DNA from: an uncultured Megasphaera sp.
Lineage (GTDB): Bacteria; Bacillota; Negativicutes; Veillonellales; Megasphaeraceae
Length of the DNA stretch: 14,186 nucleotides
Assembly (NCBI GenBank): GCA_937895695.1
Contig: CALBLM010000334.1
Coordinates: 1 to 14,186, forward strand
Direction of reading: 5' to 3'
The notes below the pieces were generated by a model. That model ran no database searches and had not been told where the DNA came from. It saw only the letters and a program-made list of their open reading frames with translations. Positions 6,370-14,004 of the stretch are shown piece by piece. The position numbers and the translations under genes were made by a program. Position 1 is the first letter of the stretch, and every line of letters starts with the position of its first letter.

Positions 6370-7314
6370 TTACTGATGAGTATCCTGAAATTCTTTTAAT
6401 TGTTTCCGTGTTGGCAAGCCTTCATTATCCCCAGCAACTTGGATTGCCATGGCTCCTATCGCAGCCCCACGGCGAGCGGCTTCTTCCAATGTCAAGCCAT
6501 CCAACAAGCCACTGGTAAAGCCTACAGCAAAGCCATCGCCGGCTCCAACCGTATCCACAATATGGTCGATATGATAGCTCGGTACATACAATTCCGTATC
6601 TGTTGTCCGAATGTATGTCCCATTGCTGCCACCCAGTTTAATGACAACAGTACTAATGCCGCGTTGTAAATAGTAAGCAGCGATATCTTTTTCATTATCC
6701 CGACCTGTCAGAATTTTTCCTTCACCCAGGCCCGGCATGACGATATCGGCATACTGAGCGGCATCGTTGATAACTCTAGCCATCGTTTCCTGATCCGGCC
6801 ACAACATAGGACGAAGATTCGTATCAAAGGAAATACGTACGCCCTCACTGTGTGCTTTTTTCATCAATGCATAAATCGTTTCCCGGCATGATTCTGAAAG
6901 GGCCAAGGGAATCCCTGTGACATGCAGATGATCAACGCCTTCCCATTGGATACCGTCTAAGTCGCTGGGCTGAAAATGGGAAAATGCCGTATTCTTTCGA
7001 ATATTGGCTACCGTTGGATCGCCTTCAAGAACTTTTTCTTTCATTTGAAATCCAGTCATATGATTGGTATCGCTCCAAACATACGTATCATGAATGCCAT
7101 TATCTTTCAGAAAGTTGCATATACTTTTGCCAAAGGGATCGTTGCCGACTTTAGAAATATACGATACATCGTTGCCAAGCCGTGCCATGCCGACTGCATA
7201 ATTGAGTTCCGCTCCGCAGACATGACGGGAAAACTGTTCGACTTGTTCCAACGGGCCCGTTTTTGTCGCGATCAACAGCCCCATAGCTTCGCCAATCGTC
7301 AATACTTTGCTCAT
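6370..7314 (-). CDS. kdgK: 2-keto-3-deoxygluconate kinase (PfkB family)
   Basis: A 314-residue PfkB/ribokinase-family sugar kinase that phosphorylates KDG to KDPG with ATP. The C-terminal PfkB signature DTVGAGDGFAVGF starts at residue 254, with catalytic base D260 and the GAGD anion hole. DTNLRPMLW (164-172) is the stretch typical of KDG kinases rather than fructokinases, and the N-terminal GGxxN-type sugar-binding region appears as CGAELNYAVGMARLG. Start 7314 (MSKVLTIGEAMG) is preferred because CGGAGGA lies at 7324-7330, nine bases upstream. An in-frame ATG at 7353 would add 13 residues that are not family-like and would translate part of an intergenic hairpin. It is followed after 21 bases by kdgA, which uses its product. 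Assignment is strong from motif plus context. Confidence 0.93.
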   Translation of the reverse strand: MSKVLTIGEAMGLLIATKTGPLEQVEQFSRHVCGAELNYAVGMARLGNDVSYISKVGNDPFGKSICNFLKDNGIHDTYVWSDTNHMTGFQMKEKVLEGDPTVANIRKNTAFSHFQPSDLDGIQWEGVDHLHVTGIPLALSESCRETIYALMKKAHSEGVRISFDTNLRPMLWPDQETMARVINDAAQYADIVMPGLGEGKILTGRDNEKDIAAYYLQRGISTVVIKLGGSNGTYIRTTDTELYVPSYHIDHIVDTVGAGDGFAVGFTSGLLDGLTLEEAARRGAAIGAMAIQVAGDNEGLPTRKQLKEFQDTHQ

Positions 7315-7341
7315 ACTATATAGTCCTCCGTAAAATGGGAT

Positions 7342-7370
7342 AAACCGCCGCATAAAACATGCAACGGTTT
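7342..7370 (-). other. Intercistronic 12-bp hairpin between the HIT gene and kdgK
   Basis: On the minus strand AAACCGTTGCAT, a 5-base loop, then ATGCGGCGGTTT pair along all 12 positions, with two G-U pairs. No T-run follows, so it is not a standard terminator. It starts ten bases after the HIT stop and ends about 12 bases before the kdgK ribosome site. mRNA processing or protection of the kdgK-kdgA segment is one possibility. Confidence 0.55.
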
Positions 7371-7380
7371 TCCTATGAAG

Positions 7381-7803
7381 TTATAAATTTTCTTTGATTT
7401 TTTCAATAATTTGGGTGTATTCCTGATCCGTCAAATGAACGCGTTTCGGATCCATGGCAAACGTTGTTCCCCATTCAAATTCATCATCTTTATATTTAGG
7501 AACCAAATGGAAATGTAAATGATGGCCTGTATCTGCATAAGCACCATAATTTACTTTATCCGGATGGAATGCGGCATGAATCGCTTTTGAAGCTCTGGCA
7601 ACGTCCGCAAAAAATGCATTGCGCTGTTCGTCACTGAGATCTGTCAATTCGCTAACATGGTCTTTATAGGCTACAATGCAGCGGCCGCGATGACTCTGTT
7701 CTTTGAAAAGGACAAGCAAGCTAACAGATAAATCGCAAATATAAATACCAAACTTATCCAACGGTTCGCCTTTTACACAATATCCACAATTCTGATCTAC
7801 CAT
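7381..7803 (-). CDS. HIT-family nucleotide hydrolase / transferase
   Basis: A 140-residue histidine-triad protein. The defining H-x-H-x-H motif is H95-L-H97-F-H99 in GHHLHFHLVPK, preceded by the conserved asparagine N85 (NYG), and the body has HRGRCIVAYKDHVSELTDLS as in bacterial HIT hydrolases. An N-terminal C6-GY-C9 pair resembles the zinc-binding cysteines of one HIT branch. Such enzymes hydrolyse AMP or ADP conjugates such as aminoacyl-adenylates, AMP-lysine or dinucleoside polyphosphates; the real substrate here is unknown. It begins 14 bases after gntP with GAGGTGA as ribosome site and is followed by kdgK after 66 bases, so it is embedded in the hexuronate operon, where no step of the known pathway needs it. 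It may be a housekeeping passenger or clean up a nucleotide side product (inference). Confidence 0.9.
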   Translation of the reverse strand: MVDQNCGYCVKGEPLDKFGIYICDLSVSLLVLFKEQSHRGRCIVAYKDHVSELTDLSDEQRNAFFADVARASKAIHAAFHPDKVNYGAYADTGHHLHFHLVPKYKDDEFEWGTTFAMDPKRVHLTDQEYTQIIEKIKENL

Positions 7804-7817
7804 ATTGTATCACCTCA

Positions 7818-9152
7818 TTATAAAAATAGCGATAAAATTAATACCATAATTAATCCTACGACAGAATTTACTAACTCCAGCAATCCCCAAGTCTTAAACG
7901 TCTGACCCATGGTTAAATTAAAGGTTTCTTTCATCATCCAAAAGGCTGCATCGTTCGGCATAGTAATCGTATTACTACCGGCTGCTGTCGCCAACATAAG
8001 CAATGTCGGATTCACATTAAATACCGGAATCAACGGTGCTACAATACCAGCTGCAGTAATCGCCGATACAGCACCCTGACCAGTCGCCCAACGAATCACA
8101 ACGGTAATGAAAAATGCCAAAATAAGCGGAGAAATAGACAAGCCCGTAACAGCTGCTGCAATATGCTGTCCTACACCGGCATCGACAATAACCTGTTTGA
8201 AAACGCCGCCGGCACCGATAATCATGACAACTGTTGAAATGCTTTTAATGGCAGACGTAATCGAATCGGATGTTTCCGAAATCGTACGACCTGCACGAAC
8301 ACCAAATACATACATAGCCACTAATACAGCTAACAATAAGCTAATATTCGGGCTGCCCAAAAATTCAAAAATCGTATATACCGGCGTGCCTTTTGCTGCA
8401 AAATTAGCAATGATCGTATGACCAATCATCAGAATAGCCGGGATTAAAGGAATTAACAAACAAACAATAAAATTCGGTAATTTAAATGAACCAAATGACG
8501 TTTCATCAATATTGCCCAGTTTAGGAGCTGCAAAGGTATCTAACCCTTTTACAAATTTAGGTAAAATAATGCCTGCACAAATAATAGATGGAATAACAAC
8601 TACCAACCCTAATAAGTATACCATACCACCATCAGCACCGAAAGCATCTACCAATGCAACCGGCCCCGGCTGGGGCGGGAAAATACTATGCGCCTGCGCA
8701 ACCGCTGCCAATACAGGGATAATCAAAAACATATACGGAATCTTTGCTTCTCTGGCAATGCTAATAACTAGCGGTACAACGACCATAAAAGCAACTTCAA
8801 AAAACATAGAAATACCAAAGATAACGCCAACAGCCAATACGCCCCACTTCAACATCTTGACACCGCAGTGAGCTACTATCGTATCAGCAATTTTTTTAGA
8901 TGCTCCGCAGTCTGTCATTAACTGTCCCAATGCAGCACCCAAAATAATAACTAACCCGACGCCGCCTAAGGTACTTCCAGCACCTTTTGTAACGGTTTTG
9001 ACTAATGTCGTCGTATCCATGCCTTCCATAAAAGCTACAAAAACAGCAATCAGCAATAAGGCAATCATGCTGTGCATTTTAGCTTTAACCGTTAAAAATA
9101 ATAAGAAAGCAATCGCTATGATTACCCATACAACTGGCAATACATGTTCCAT
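7818..9152 (-). CDS. GntP-family gluconate / sugar-acid permease
   Basis: A 444-residue, very hydrophobic inner-membrane protein of the GntP gluconate:H+ symporter family; the length fits (about 440-450) and the sequence consists almost wholly of membrane-spanning segments. Family-typical stretches are HSIFPPQPGP (155-164), equivalent to the HxxxPPHPGP signature, GAALGQLMTDCG (72-83), and PNDAAFWM near the C-terminus. Other family members carry gluconate, idonate, fructuronate or glycerate. No gluconate kinase is in view, so a substrate that feeds the surrounding pathway, such as fructuronate, mannonate or KDG, is more plausible than gluconate (inference); therefore no gene symbol is assigned. 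The start has GAGGAG seven bases upstream. A 148-base gap separates it from the GPH carrier, and the HIT gene follows after 14 bases. Confidence 0.9.
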   Translation of the reverse strand: MEHVLPVVWVIIAIAFLLFLTVKAKMHSMIALLLIAVFVAFMEGMDTTTLVKTVTKGAGSTLGGVGLVIILGAALGQLMTDCGASKKIADTIVAHCGVKMLKWGVLAVGVIFGISMFFEVAFMVVVPLVISIAREAKIPYMFLIIPVLAAVAQAHSIFPPQPGPVALVDAFGADGGMVYLLGLVVVIPSIICAGIILPKFVKGLDTFAAPKLGNIDETSFGSFKLPNFIVCLLIPLIPAILMIGHTIIANFAAKGTPVYTIFEFLGSPNISLLLAVLVAMYVFGVRAGRTISETSDSITSAIKSISTVVMIIGAGGVFKQVIVDAGVGQHIAAAVTGLSISPLILAFFITVVIRWATGQGAVSAITAAGIVAPLIPVFNVNPTLLMLATAAGSNTITMPNDAAFWMMKETFNLTMGQTFKTWGLLELVNSVVGLIMVLILSLFL

Positions 9153-9181
9153 ACTAACTCTCCTCGCAATACATCGTTAAT

Positions 9182-9206
9182 CAAGATTTCATATCTTGTT
9201 TTTTTT
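9182..9206 (+). terminator. Weak plus-strand terminator-like hairpin
   Basis: On the plus strand CAAGAT, five bases, then ATCTTG form a 6-bp stem followed directly by eight T. No plus-strand gene ends here, so if functional it could only stop antisense transcription running against the gntP operon. The stem is short and AT-rich, and chance is likely. Confidence 0.25.
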
Positions 9207-9251
9207 AATGCTTGTTCGGCAAAGGTATATGTGCCAAATATCCAAACACGA

Positions 9252-9272
9252 CGATACTGTGATACAGTATCG
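9252..9272. promoter_or_regulatory. Long palindrome between the GPH carrier and gntP genes
   Basis: CGATACTGT, three bases (GAT), then ACAGTATCG are perfect 9-bp arms. No T-run follows on either strand, so a standard terminator is unlikely. It lies 29 bases beyond the GPH stop and about 100 bases upstream of the gntP start, and could be an operator for an internal promoter or an mRNA processing hairpin. No convincing promoter was found in the remainder of this 148-base gap. Confidence 0.5.
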
Positions 9273-9300
9273 CCATGTTCTCATACCTACAATCTAAAAC

Positions 9301-10821
9301 TTAAAGGATTGGTTTATCCGGCCAAAGTTTGTCATATGGATGACCTGTCAATTCTTCAGCAACTTTCTTGGAAGCAGGGGTAACGTCCTTCTTGCTGCCA
9401 CCATTTTCCAAACGTTCCATTTCATTTTTCAAAATTTCGTGTGTTTCACGATTTAATTTAAACCGCGTAGATAATAAAAATGCTGCAGCAATCAAAATAA
9501 CCGGCCCAATGAAGAACATCAAAACAATGCCATTTTGAATATCAAACGGCGTCGTAGCTGCATCCAGCATGGTCTTGGAATTAAAGCCCATTTCAGCCAA
9601 TACAATACCGGCAATCCAAGAAGCAACAGCACCTGTAGATTTCCGGAAGAATGTCATAACAGCGGCATAAATACCAGCACGGTCACCACGTGTAATCATA
9701 CGGTCAATATCCGGAATGAAGGGGAATACATTCCAAGGTGTAAATTCCAAAATGCCGCGAGCCAGCTGATATACAACAGAAATAATAATCAGCATAATGA
9801 GCGGATTGGAAACATTCAAGAACCATACAGCTGCATAACCTACCATAGTTACGATAATAGCAAGATAGCTCAGGGAATACAAGAAACGCGGACCATGAGA
9901 AATCATCAATTTGGCAGCTGCCAAGGTAGATAAAATGCCAAAGATGGATAATGCCTGTAAGGTCCAAGGCCAATCACCCTGCGCACCTTGGATGCAGCAA
10001 ATGATGAATGTCGGCAACATGGTAGAATAAAAATCTTTACCAGTAAACGACAATAAGTAAATAGCTAAATGCTGACGGAATGCCTTATTCTTAAAGGTAG
10101 AGCAATAGTCATGCACCATTTTGCTTAACATTTCACCAACGCTCATAGTCGGACGACTGTCTAATTCTTTAATAAATTCCGGAGTCAATGGACGTTCCCA
10201 TGTAGCACGATAGGAAATGAAAATAGCAACAACAAATATAACAGTCCAAATAATCCCAGTAATCAAATACGCATCCGGATTTTGCATCCGTTTTAATACG
10301 GCCAATACAATAAATACAATAGCTGTACCTGTTGCCGAAATAAACATACGCGAACCAGAAAGAACTGTACGAAGTTTATAATCATTCGTCATTTCTGTCG
10401 GCAACGTTTCCCAAGCGATCAAAATCATGGCAATAACCAATTCAATCGCAATATAAACGACTAGATAATACCGCCAATCATCGGATTGTACCCAAAACAG
10501 CGGGAATAATACGGCAAACAACACGCCGCCGATAAGCATAAAGAAATGGCGACGGCCAAATCGCTTACCTAAGGATGTACGATAAAATCCATCAGTAATA
10601 CTACCAAAAAACAGTGAAAACAGTGCATCGAAAATACGACCAATACCGGTAATGGCCCCGGCAAAAGCCGGGCTAATCCCTTGGCTCAATACGAAAGCGA
10701 AAATAACACCAGATACAATGTTATTCCAACCACCGCCCATTAAGTCTGTCAAGCCGTAGCCAATGCCACGCTTAATATTAATTTTTTTAGGCGTGTATAC
10801 CCAATTTTTTTGCTCACTCAT
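9301..10821 (-). CDS. GPH-family (MelB-like) sugar / hexuronide transporter
   Basis: A 506-residue, 12-helix-type membrane protein of the glycoside-pentoside-hexuronide:cation symporter family. Near the N-terminus GYGLTDLMGGGWNN and GRIFDALFSLFFG correspond to helices 1-2, and SLGKRFGRRHFFMLIGG (83-99) is the family loop with GRRxxxxLxG. In a residue-by-residue reading against E. coli MelB (recalled from memory), D65 matches MelB D55, but MelB D59 is replaced by S69 and MelB D124 by a hydrophobic residue, so two acids of the Na+/H+ site seem absent. A charged C-terminal tail of about 50 residues follows the last helix. The gene starts 14 bases after the uxaC stop, with GAGGT as ribosome site, so it is cotranscribed with the glucuronate genes. 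The likely substrate is glucuronate or a glucuronide (inference from context). No beta-glucuronidase is in view. Confidence 0.88.
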   Translation of the reverse strand: MSEQKNWVYTPKKINIKRGIGYGLTDLMGGGWNNIVSGVIFAFVLSQGISPAFAGAITGIGRIFDALFSLFFGSITDGFYRTSLGKRFGRRHFFMLIGGVLFAVLFPLFWVQSDDWRYYLVVYIAIELVIAMILIAWETLPTEMTNDYKLRTVLSGSRMFISATGTAIVFIVLAVLKRMQNPDAYLITGIIWTVIFVVAIFISYRATWERPLTPEFIKELDSRPTMSVGEMLSKMVHDYCSTFKNKAFRQHLAIYLLSFTGKDFYSTMLPTFIICCIQGAQGDWPWTLQALSIFGILSTLAAAKLMISHGPRFLYSLSYLAIIVTMVGYAAVWFLNVSNPLIMLIIISVVYQLARGILEFTPWNVFPFIPDIDRMITRGDRAGIYAAVMTFFRKSTGAVASWIAGIVLAEMGFNSKTMLDAATTPFDIQNGIVLMFFIGPVILIAAAFLLSTRFKLNRETHEILKNEMERLENGGSKKDVTPASKKVAEELTGHPYDKLWPDKPIL

Positions 10822-10835
10822 ATCTTTTTACCTCA

Positions 10836-12254
10836 TTAAGCTTTTACAGAAAACCGAAAATACGTATTGGCATTATTGAAGGAAATATCTTCCACGATTT
10901 TGCCAAGGTAATCATAATCTTCAATAACTTGGCCCCGTTGAACCCATTCGCCAATAAGATTACATAATACGCGACGGAAATATTCATGACGAGGATAAGA
11001 TAAGAAGCTTCTAGAATCTGTCAGCATGCCAACGAAATTAGCCAATAAGCTTTGCTGCGCCATGGTAATCAATTGATTTTGCATGCCTTCACGGGTATCA
11101 TTGAACCACCATGCACATCCTAACTGAAGACGTTGTACACAATCGCCTTGGAAGGATTGCATACCGGTTGCTAATTCCATCCAGTCATTCGGATTTGTAG
11201 AATACAAGATTGTTTTCGGAATTGCATTGGCAACACTGCCATCATTTAACAGTAAAAGGATTTCTTTGGCAATACCTGTTTGAGAACCTACGGAATCAAA
11301 TCCTTTATCCGCGCCGATTTTAGCAAACATGGGTTTATTCATATTGCGCAGTACATTCATATGAAGCTGCATAACCCAATCGTATTTTTTATTCAACCGC
11401 ATAAACATCTGTAATAAAGCAGTCTGATATCCAAATACTTCCTTATCAGTTAATGGTTCATTGTGTAATCCTTTCACAATGATTGCATTGACTTCTTCAT
11501 CGGACAGTTTGTAATAATAATAAGTATTTAAACCAAAATCGGATACATGTCCGCCAACTTCATTAAAATATGCAAACCGATCATCTAAAGCCTTTTCCAA
11601 AGAATCAACATCTTTTACATCAATGTGAGTTATTTCACTTAATTTAGCAATATATTGCGGATATCCATCATTCGTAATGTTAAATAATCCATCAGGACGC
11701 ATGGATGGTAAGACTTTGAATCGTTTTTCTTCTTTTGCCAATAACTTATGATAGTGTAAGTCCGAGTTGACATCATCTGTTGTGCATACGACTTTAACAT
11801 TGGCATTTACAATTAAATTCCGTGGTTTAAAGTCTTCAGTCTGCAACAATTCATTGGCTTTTTTCCAAATAGTTGGAACATTTTTTACCAACACAGGTTC
11901 TTGAATACCAAAGAAACGTTTTAATTCCAAATTAGCCCATTCGTAAATAGGATTGCCAATTGCTTTTTCCAACGTTCCGGCCCAAGCAACCATCTTTTCA
12001 TATTCGTCATCGTCACCGGTAATTAATGATTCCGGAACGCCATTAGCTCGTTCCAAACGCCATTTGTAATGGTCGCCCAACATACCATCATTAAGCCAAA
12101 CTCTGGTCAAATTCGGATAATTTTTATTTTCATAAATATCCTTAGGTTCCAAATGGCAATGATAGTCAATAATTGGCATGTGTTCTGCATGTTCATGATA
12201 CAATTTTTTAGCTGCTTCACTTGTCAGCAAAAAATCATTATCCAAGAAAGACAT
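10836..12254 (-). CDS. uxaC: Glucuronate (uronate) isomerase
   Basis: A 472-residue member of the uronate isomerase branch of the amidohydrolase superfamily, converting D-glucuronate to D-fructuronate (and galacturonate to tagaturonate). The metal-site signature DYHCHL is at residues 30-35 (H32, H34), and family stretches AWAGTLEKAIGNPIYEWANLELKRFF, VVCTTDDVNSDLHYH and LQLGCAWWFNDTREGM (the last with its tryptophan pair) are all present. Length fits the usual 460-475. ATG 12254 is chosen because AAGGAG lies eight bases upstream; a GTG at 12263 in the same frame sits against that ribosome site and is less likely. It follows uxuB after a gap filled by a large hairpin and is followed closely by the GPH carrier. 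This is the entry enzyme of the pathway encoded here. Confidence 0.96.
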   Translation of the reverse strand: MSFLDNDFLLTSEAAKKLYHEHAEHMPIIDYHCHLEPKDIYENKNYPNLTRVWLNDGMLGDHYKWRLERANGVPESLITGDDDEYEKMVAWAGTLEKAIGNPIYEWANLELKRFFGIQEPVLVKNVPTIWKKANELLQTEDFKPRNLIVNANVKVVCTTDDVNSDLHYHKLLAKEEKRFKVLPSMRPDGLFNITNDGYPQYIAKLSEITHIDVKDVDSLEKALDDRFAYFNEVGGHVSDFGLNTYYYYKLSDEEVNAIIVKGLHNEPLTDKEVFGYQTALLQMFMRLNKKYDWVMQLHMNVLRNMNKPMFAKIGADKGFDSVGSQTGIAKEILLLLNDGSVANAIPKTILYSTNPNDWMELATGMQSFQGDCVQRLQLGCAWWFNDTREGMQNQLITMAQQSLLANFVGMLTDSRSFLSYPRHEYFRRVLCNLIGEWVQRGQVIEDYDYLGKIVEDISFNNANTYFRFSVKA

Positions 12255-12305
12255 TGTATTCACTCCTTATATTGTAATATTTAAATCCATTTTTAATATA
12301 CACTG

Positions 12306-12375
12306 ATAAAGTAATACTATTCTCTCTATCAACGCATGTCTTTCATGCGTTGATAGAGATGTGGTATTACTTTAT
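12306..12375 (-). other. 70-nt nested hairpin between uxuB and uxaC
   Basis: Outer arms ATAAAGTAATAC (12306-12317) and GTATTACTTTAT (12364-12375) are exact 12-bp complements. Inside, 12323-12338 and 12344-12359 are exact 16-bp complements around a 5-base loop. The two stems are separated by a small internal loop of 5 and 4 bases, for 28 pairs in total. The outer arm includes the uxuB stop codon (12372-12374). No T-run follows on the minus strand, so a standard terminator is doubtful. It may set relative expression of uxuB and uxaC by pausing, processing or 3'-end protection, or be a small mobile repeat. Confidence 0.75.
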
Positions 12376-13976
12376 TTTACATATTTTACTAATGTGTTTC
12401 GTACAGCATGAGGACCTGCAATTAATTCATCAAAGTAACCTTCTACTTTTTCGCCAAGTCCTACAGCGTACAAATCGCTGCCAAAAATATCAGCATTAGA
12501 GAGGATAGGTTTCAACTTACCTTTTGCCGACGCAACATCACCCAAAGTAATTCCCTGCAGAGATGCTTGTAAATCATTGAGTAATGGATCCGGGCTCGGT
12601 TCAAAAGCGTTGCCTTCATCATCTACGGCCAGCAAGTAACGGCACCAGCCGGCAATTGCCAAGGGGATGAATTCCAAATCTTTTGCTTTATCGCCATAAG
12701 CTTTGATGGTTTCGCCAAAACGAATACCAACTTTCTGCGATGTATCGGAAGCAATACGTTGTGGTGTATCCGGAAGATTACCATTGGTCAAACGCTGTTC
12801 CAATACTTCTTTAATAAATGCCTGCGGTTCCAATACGCCCGGGTTGGTAACAACCGGAAGGCCTTCTTGATACCCAATTTTTTCAATTAATCCTTTTAAC
12901 TGTGCATCTTTCATTTCATCGGCAATCAATGTATAGCCAAGGAGGCAGCCATAAACAGCCAATGCCGTGTGCAATGGGTTGAGGCATGTGCATACTTTCA
13001 TGCGTTCTACTTTATCTACCGTTTCTCTGTCCGTGAAAATAACGCCGGCATTTTCTAAAGCAGGTCTGCCATTGGGGAATGTATCTTCAATAACGAGGTA
13101 TTGTGCATTTTCAGCATTGACAAATGCTGCGTATGTTCCTTTATTCGTATGAATCAATTCGGTATCTTCAAAGCCAAGACCTTTCAAATAATCTTGTACT
13201 TTAGCAGAAGAACGCGGTGTAATTTTATCAATCATGCTCCACGGGAATGTAACTTTCTGCGGATCATTGATATAATCAACAAAGCCTGCATCAGCAACGC
13301 CATTTTTTACCCAAGCATCGGCAAACGTCGTCATAGCTGCTTTGATTTTATCGCCATTATGGGAGCAGTTATCCATGCTCAAAAATGCGAACGGATACGC
13401 ACCGGCTTTGTAACGAGCATAGGCAAGTGCCGCAATACAACCCATGGAACTTGTTGCTTTTTCCGGACCGTTTTTCATATCTTCTGCCACAGCCGGGAAA
13501 TATTCGCCTGCATAGTTTGTTAATTTATACCCTTTTTCGGTAATCGTAAAGCTAGCAATCTGTAAAGACGGATTGACAAAGATTTCTTTTAAGTGATTCC
13601 AATCTTCTGCAAAATCCGGACGGCATACAACAGAATCTACGACAGAACCAATAACTTCATTTTCAAATCGTCCGTCAGCATACATCGTAACGGCTAAGCT
13701 CAAGTTGTTAAAGGGGCGATATACTTTTTCAATGACTTCTTCGTCATATGTTTCGGCTGTAATAATGCCCGTTTTTGCCTGCCCTTTATTTAATAAATGC
13801 TGTTGCAGTGCTGCGATGAATGCACGGAAAATATTCCCGCCGCCAAAATGTACCCACTGCGGAGCTTTTTTTGTTTCTGCAGCAACAGCTGCGTCATCAA
13901 ATTGATATGTCGTAATGCCGGCTTGTTTCCATGCGTCGGCATGCTGTTTAATAGCTTGACGATTTAAATGCAACAT
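12372..13976 (-). CDS. uxuB: Fructuronate reductase (D-mannonate oxidoreductase), long-chain mannitol dehydrogenase family
   Basis: A 534-residue polyol-specific long-chain dehydrogenase. The N-terminal Rossmann segment WVHFGGGNIFRAF (41-53) binds NAD(H). The family's catalytic pattern K-x5-N-x2-H appears as K327, N333 and H336 in MKVCTCLNPLHTALA, and LSMDNCSHNGD (199-209) is another conserved stretch. The enzyme would reduce D-fructuronate to D-mannonate with NADH. UxuB is preferred over UxaB (tagaturonate reductase) because the preceding gene is uxuA, whose substrate is mannonate, though dual use is possible in an organism with a single copy. It is somewhat longer than E. coli UxuB (about 486). 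The ribosome site GGGAGGA lies 11 bases before the ATG, a rather long spacing. It starts 28 bases after uxuA and is followed by the nested hairpin. Confidence 0.92.
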   Translation of the reverse strand: MLHLNRQAIKQHADAWKQAGITTYQFDDAAVAAETKKAPQWVHFGGGNIFRAFIAALQQHLLNKGQAKTGIITAETYDEEVIEKVYRPFNNLSLAVTMYADGRFENEVIGSVVDSVVCRPDFAEDWNHLKEIFVNPSLQIASFTITEKGYKLTNYAGEYFPAVAEDMKNGPEKATSSMGCIAALAYARYKAGAYPFAFLSMDNCSHNGDKIKAAMTTFADAWVKNGVADAGFVDYINDPQKVTFPWSMIDKITPRSSAKVQDYLKGLGFEDTELIHTNKGTYAAFVNAENAQYLVIEDTFPNGRPALENAGVIFTDRETVDKVERMKVCTCLNPLHTALAVYGCLLGYTLIADEMKDAQLKGLIEKIGYQEGLPVVTNPGVLEPQAFIKEVLEQRLTNGNLPDTPQRIASDTSQKVGIRFGETIKAYGDKAKDLEFIPLAIAGWCRYLLAVDDEGNAFEPSPDPLLNDLQASLQGITLGDVASAKGKLKPILSNADIFGSDLYAVGLGEKVEGYFDELIAGPHAVRNTLVKYVK

Positions 13977-14004
13977 GATTGATGTGTTCCTCCCAAACTA
14001 AATT

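Noticed and set aside
7315..7324. ACTATATAGT palindrome between the kdgK ribosome site and start codon
   Set aside because: Ten bases of AT-rich palindrome with no loop; too short to form a useful hairpin and likely by chance.
7315..7353. N-terminal extension of KdgK from an ATG at 7353
   Set aside because: It would read through the intergenic hairpin, and the CGGAGGA ribosome site at 7324-7330 sits within it; family members begin near MSKVLTIGE.
9252..9272. LexA-type SOS box
   Set aside because: The CTGT and ACAG arms are only three to four bases apart here; a LexA box of the E. coli type needs a much longer spacer, and no SOS gene is adjacent.
9535..9933. Plus-strand open frame of 132 codons inside the GPH carrier gene
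   Set aside because: Fully antisense to a well supported membrane protein; no ribosome site or recognisable fold.
12264..12305. Internal promoter for uxaC downstream of the nested hairpin
   Set aside because: TACAAT and TATAAG could serve as -10 boxes in this AT-rich stretch, but no acceptable -35 lies at the right spacing, so no call was made.
13101..13523. Plus-strand open frame of 140 codons inside uxuB
   Set aside because: Antisense shadow of a gene with intact catalytic motifs; cysteine- and isoleucine-rich translation without a domain.
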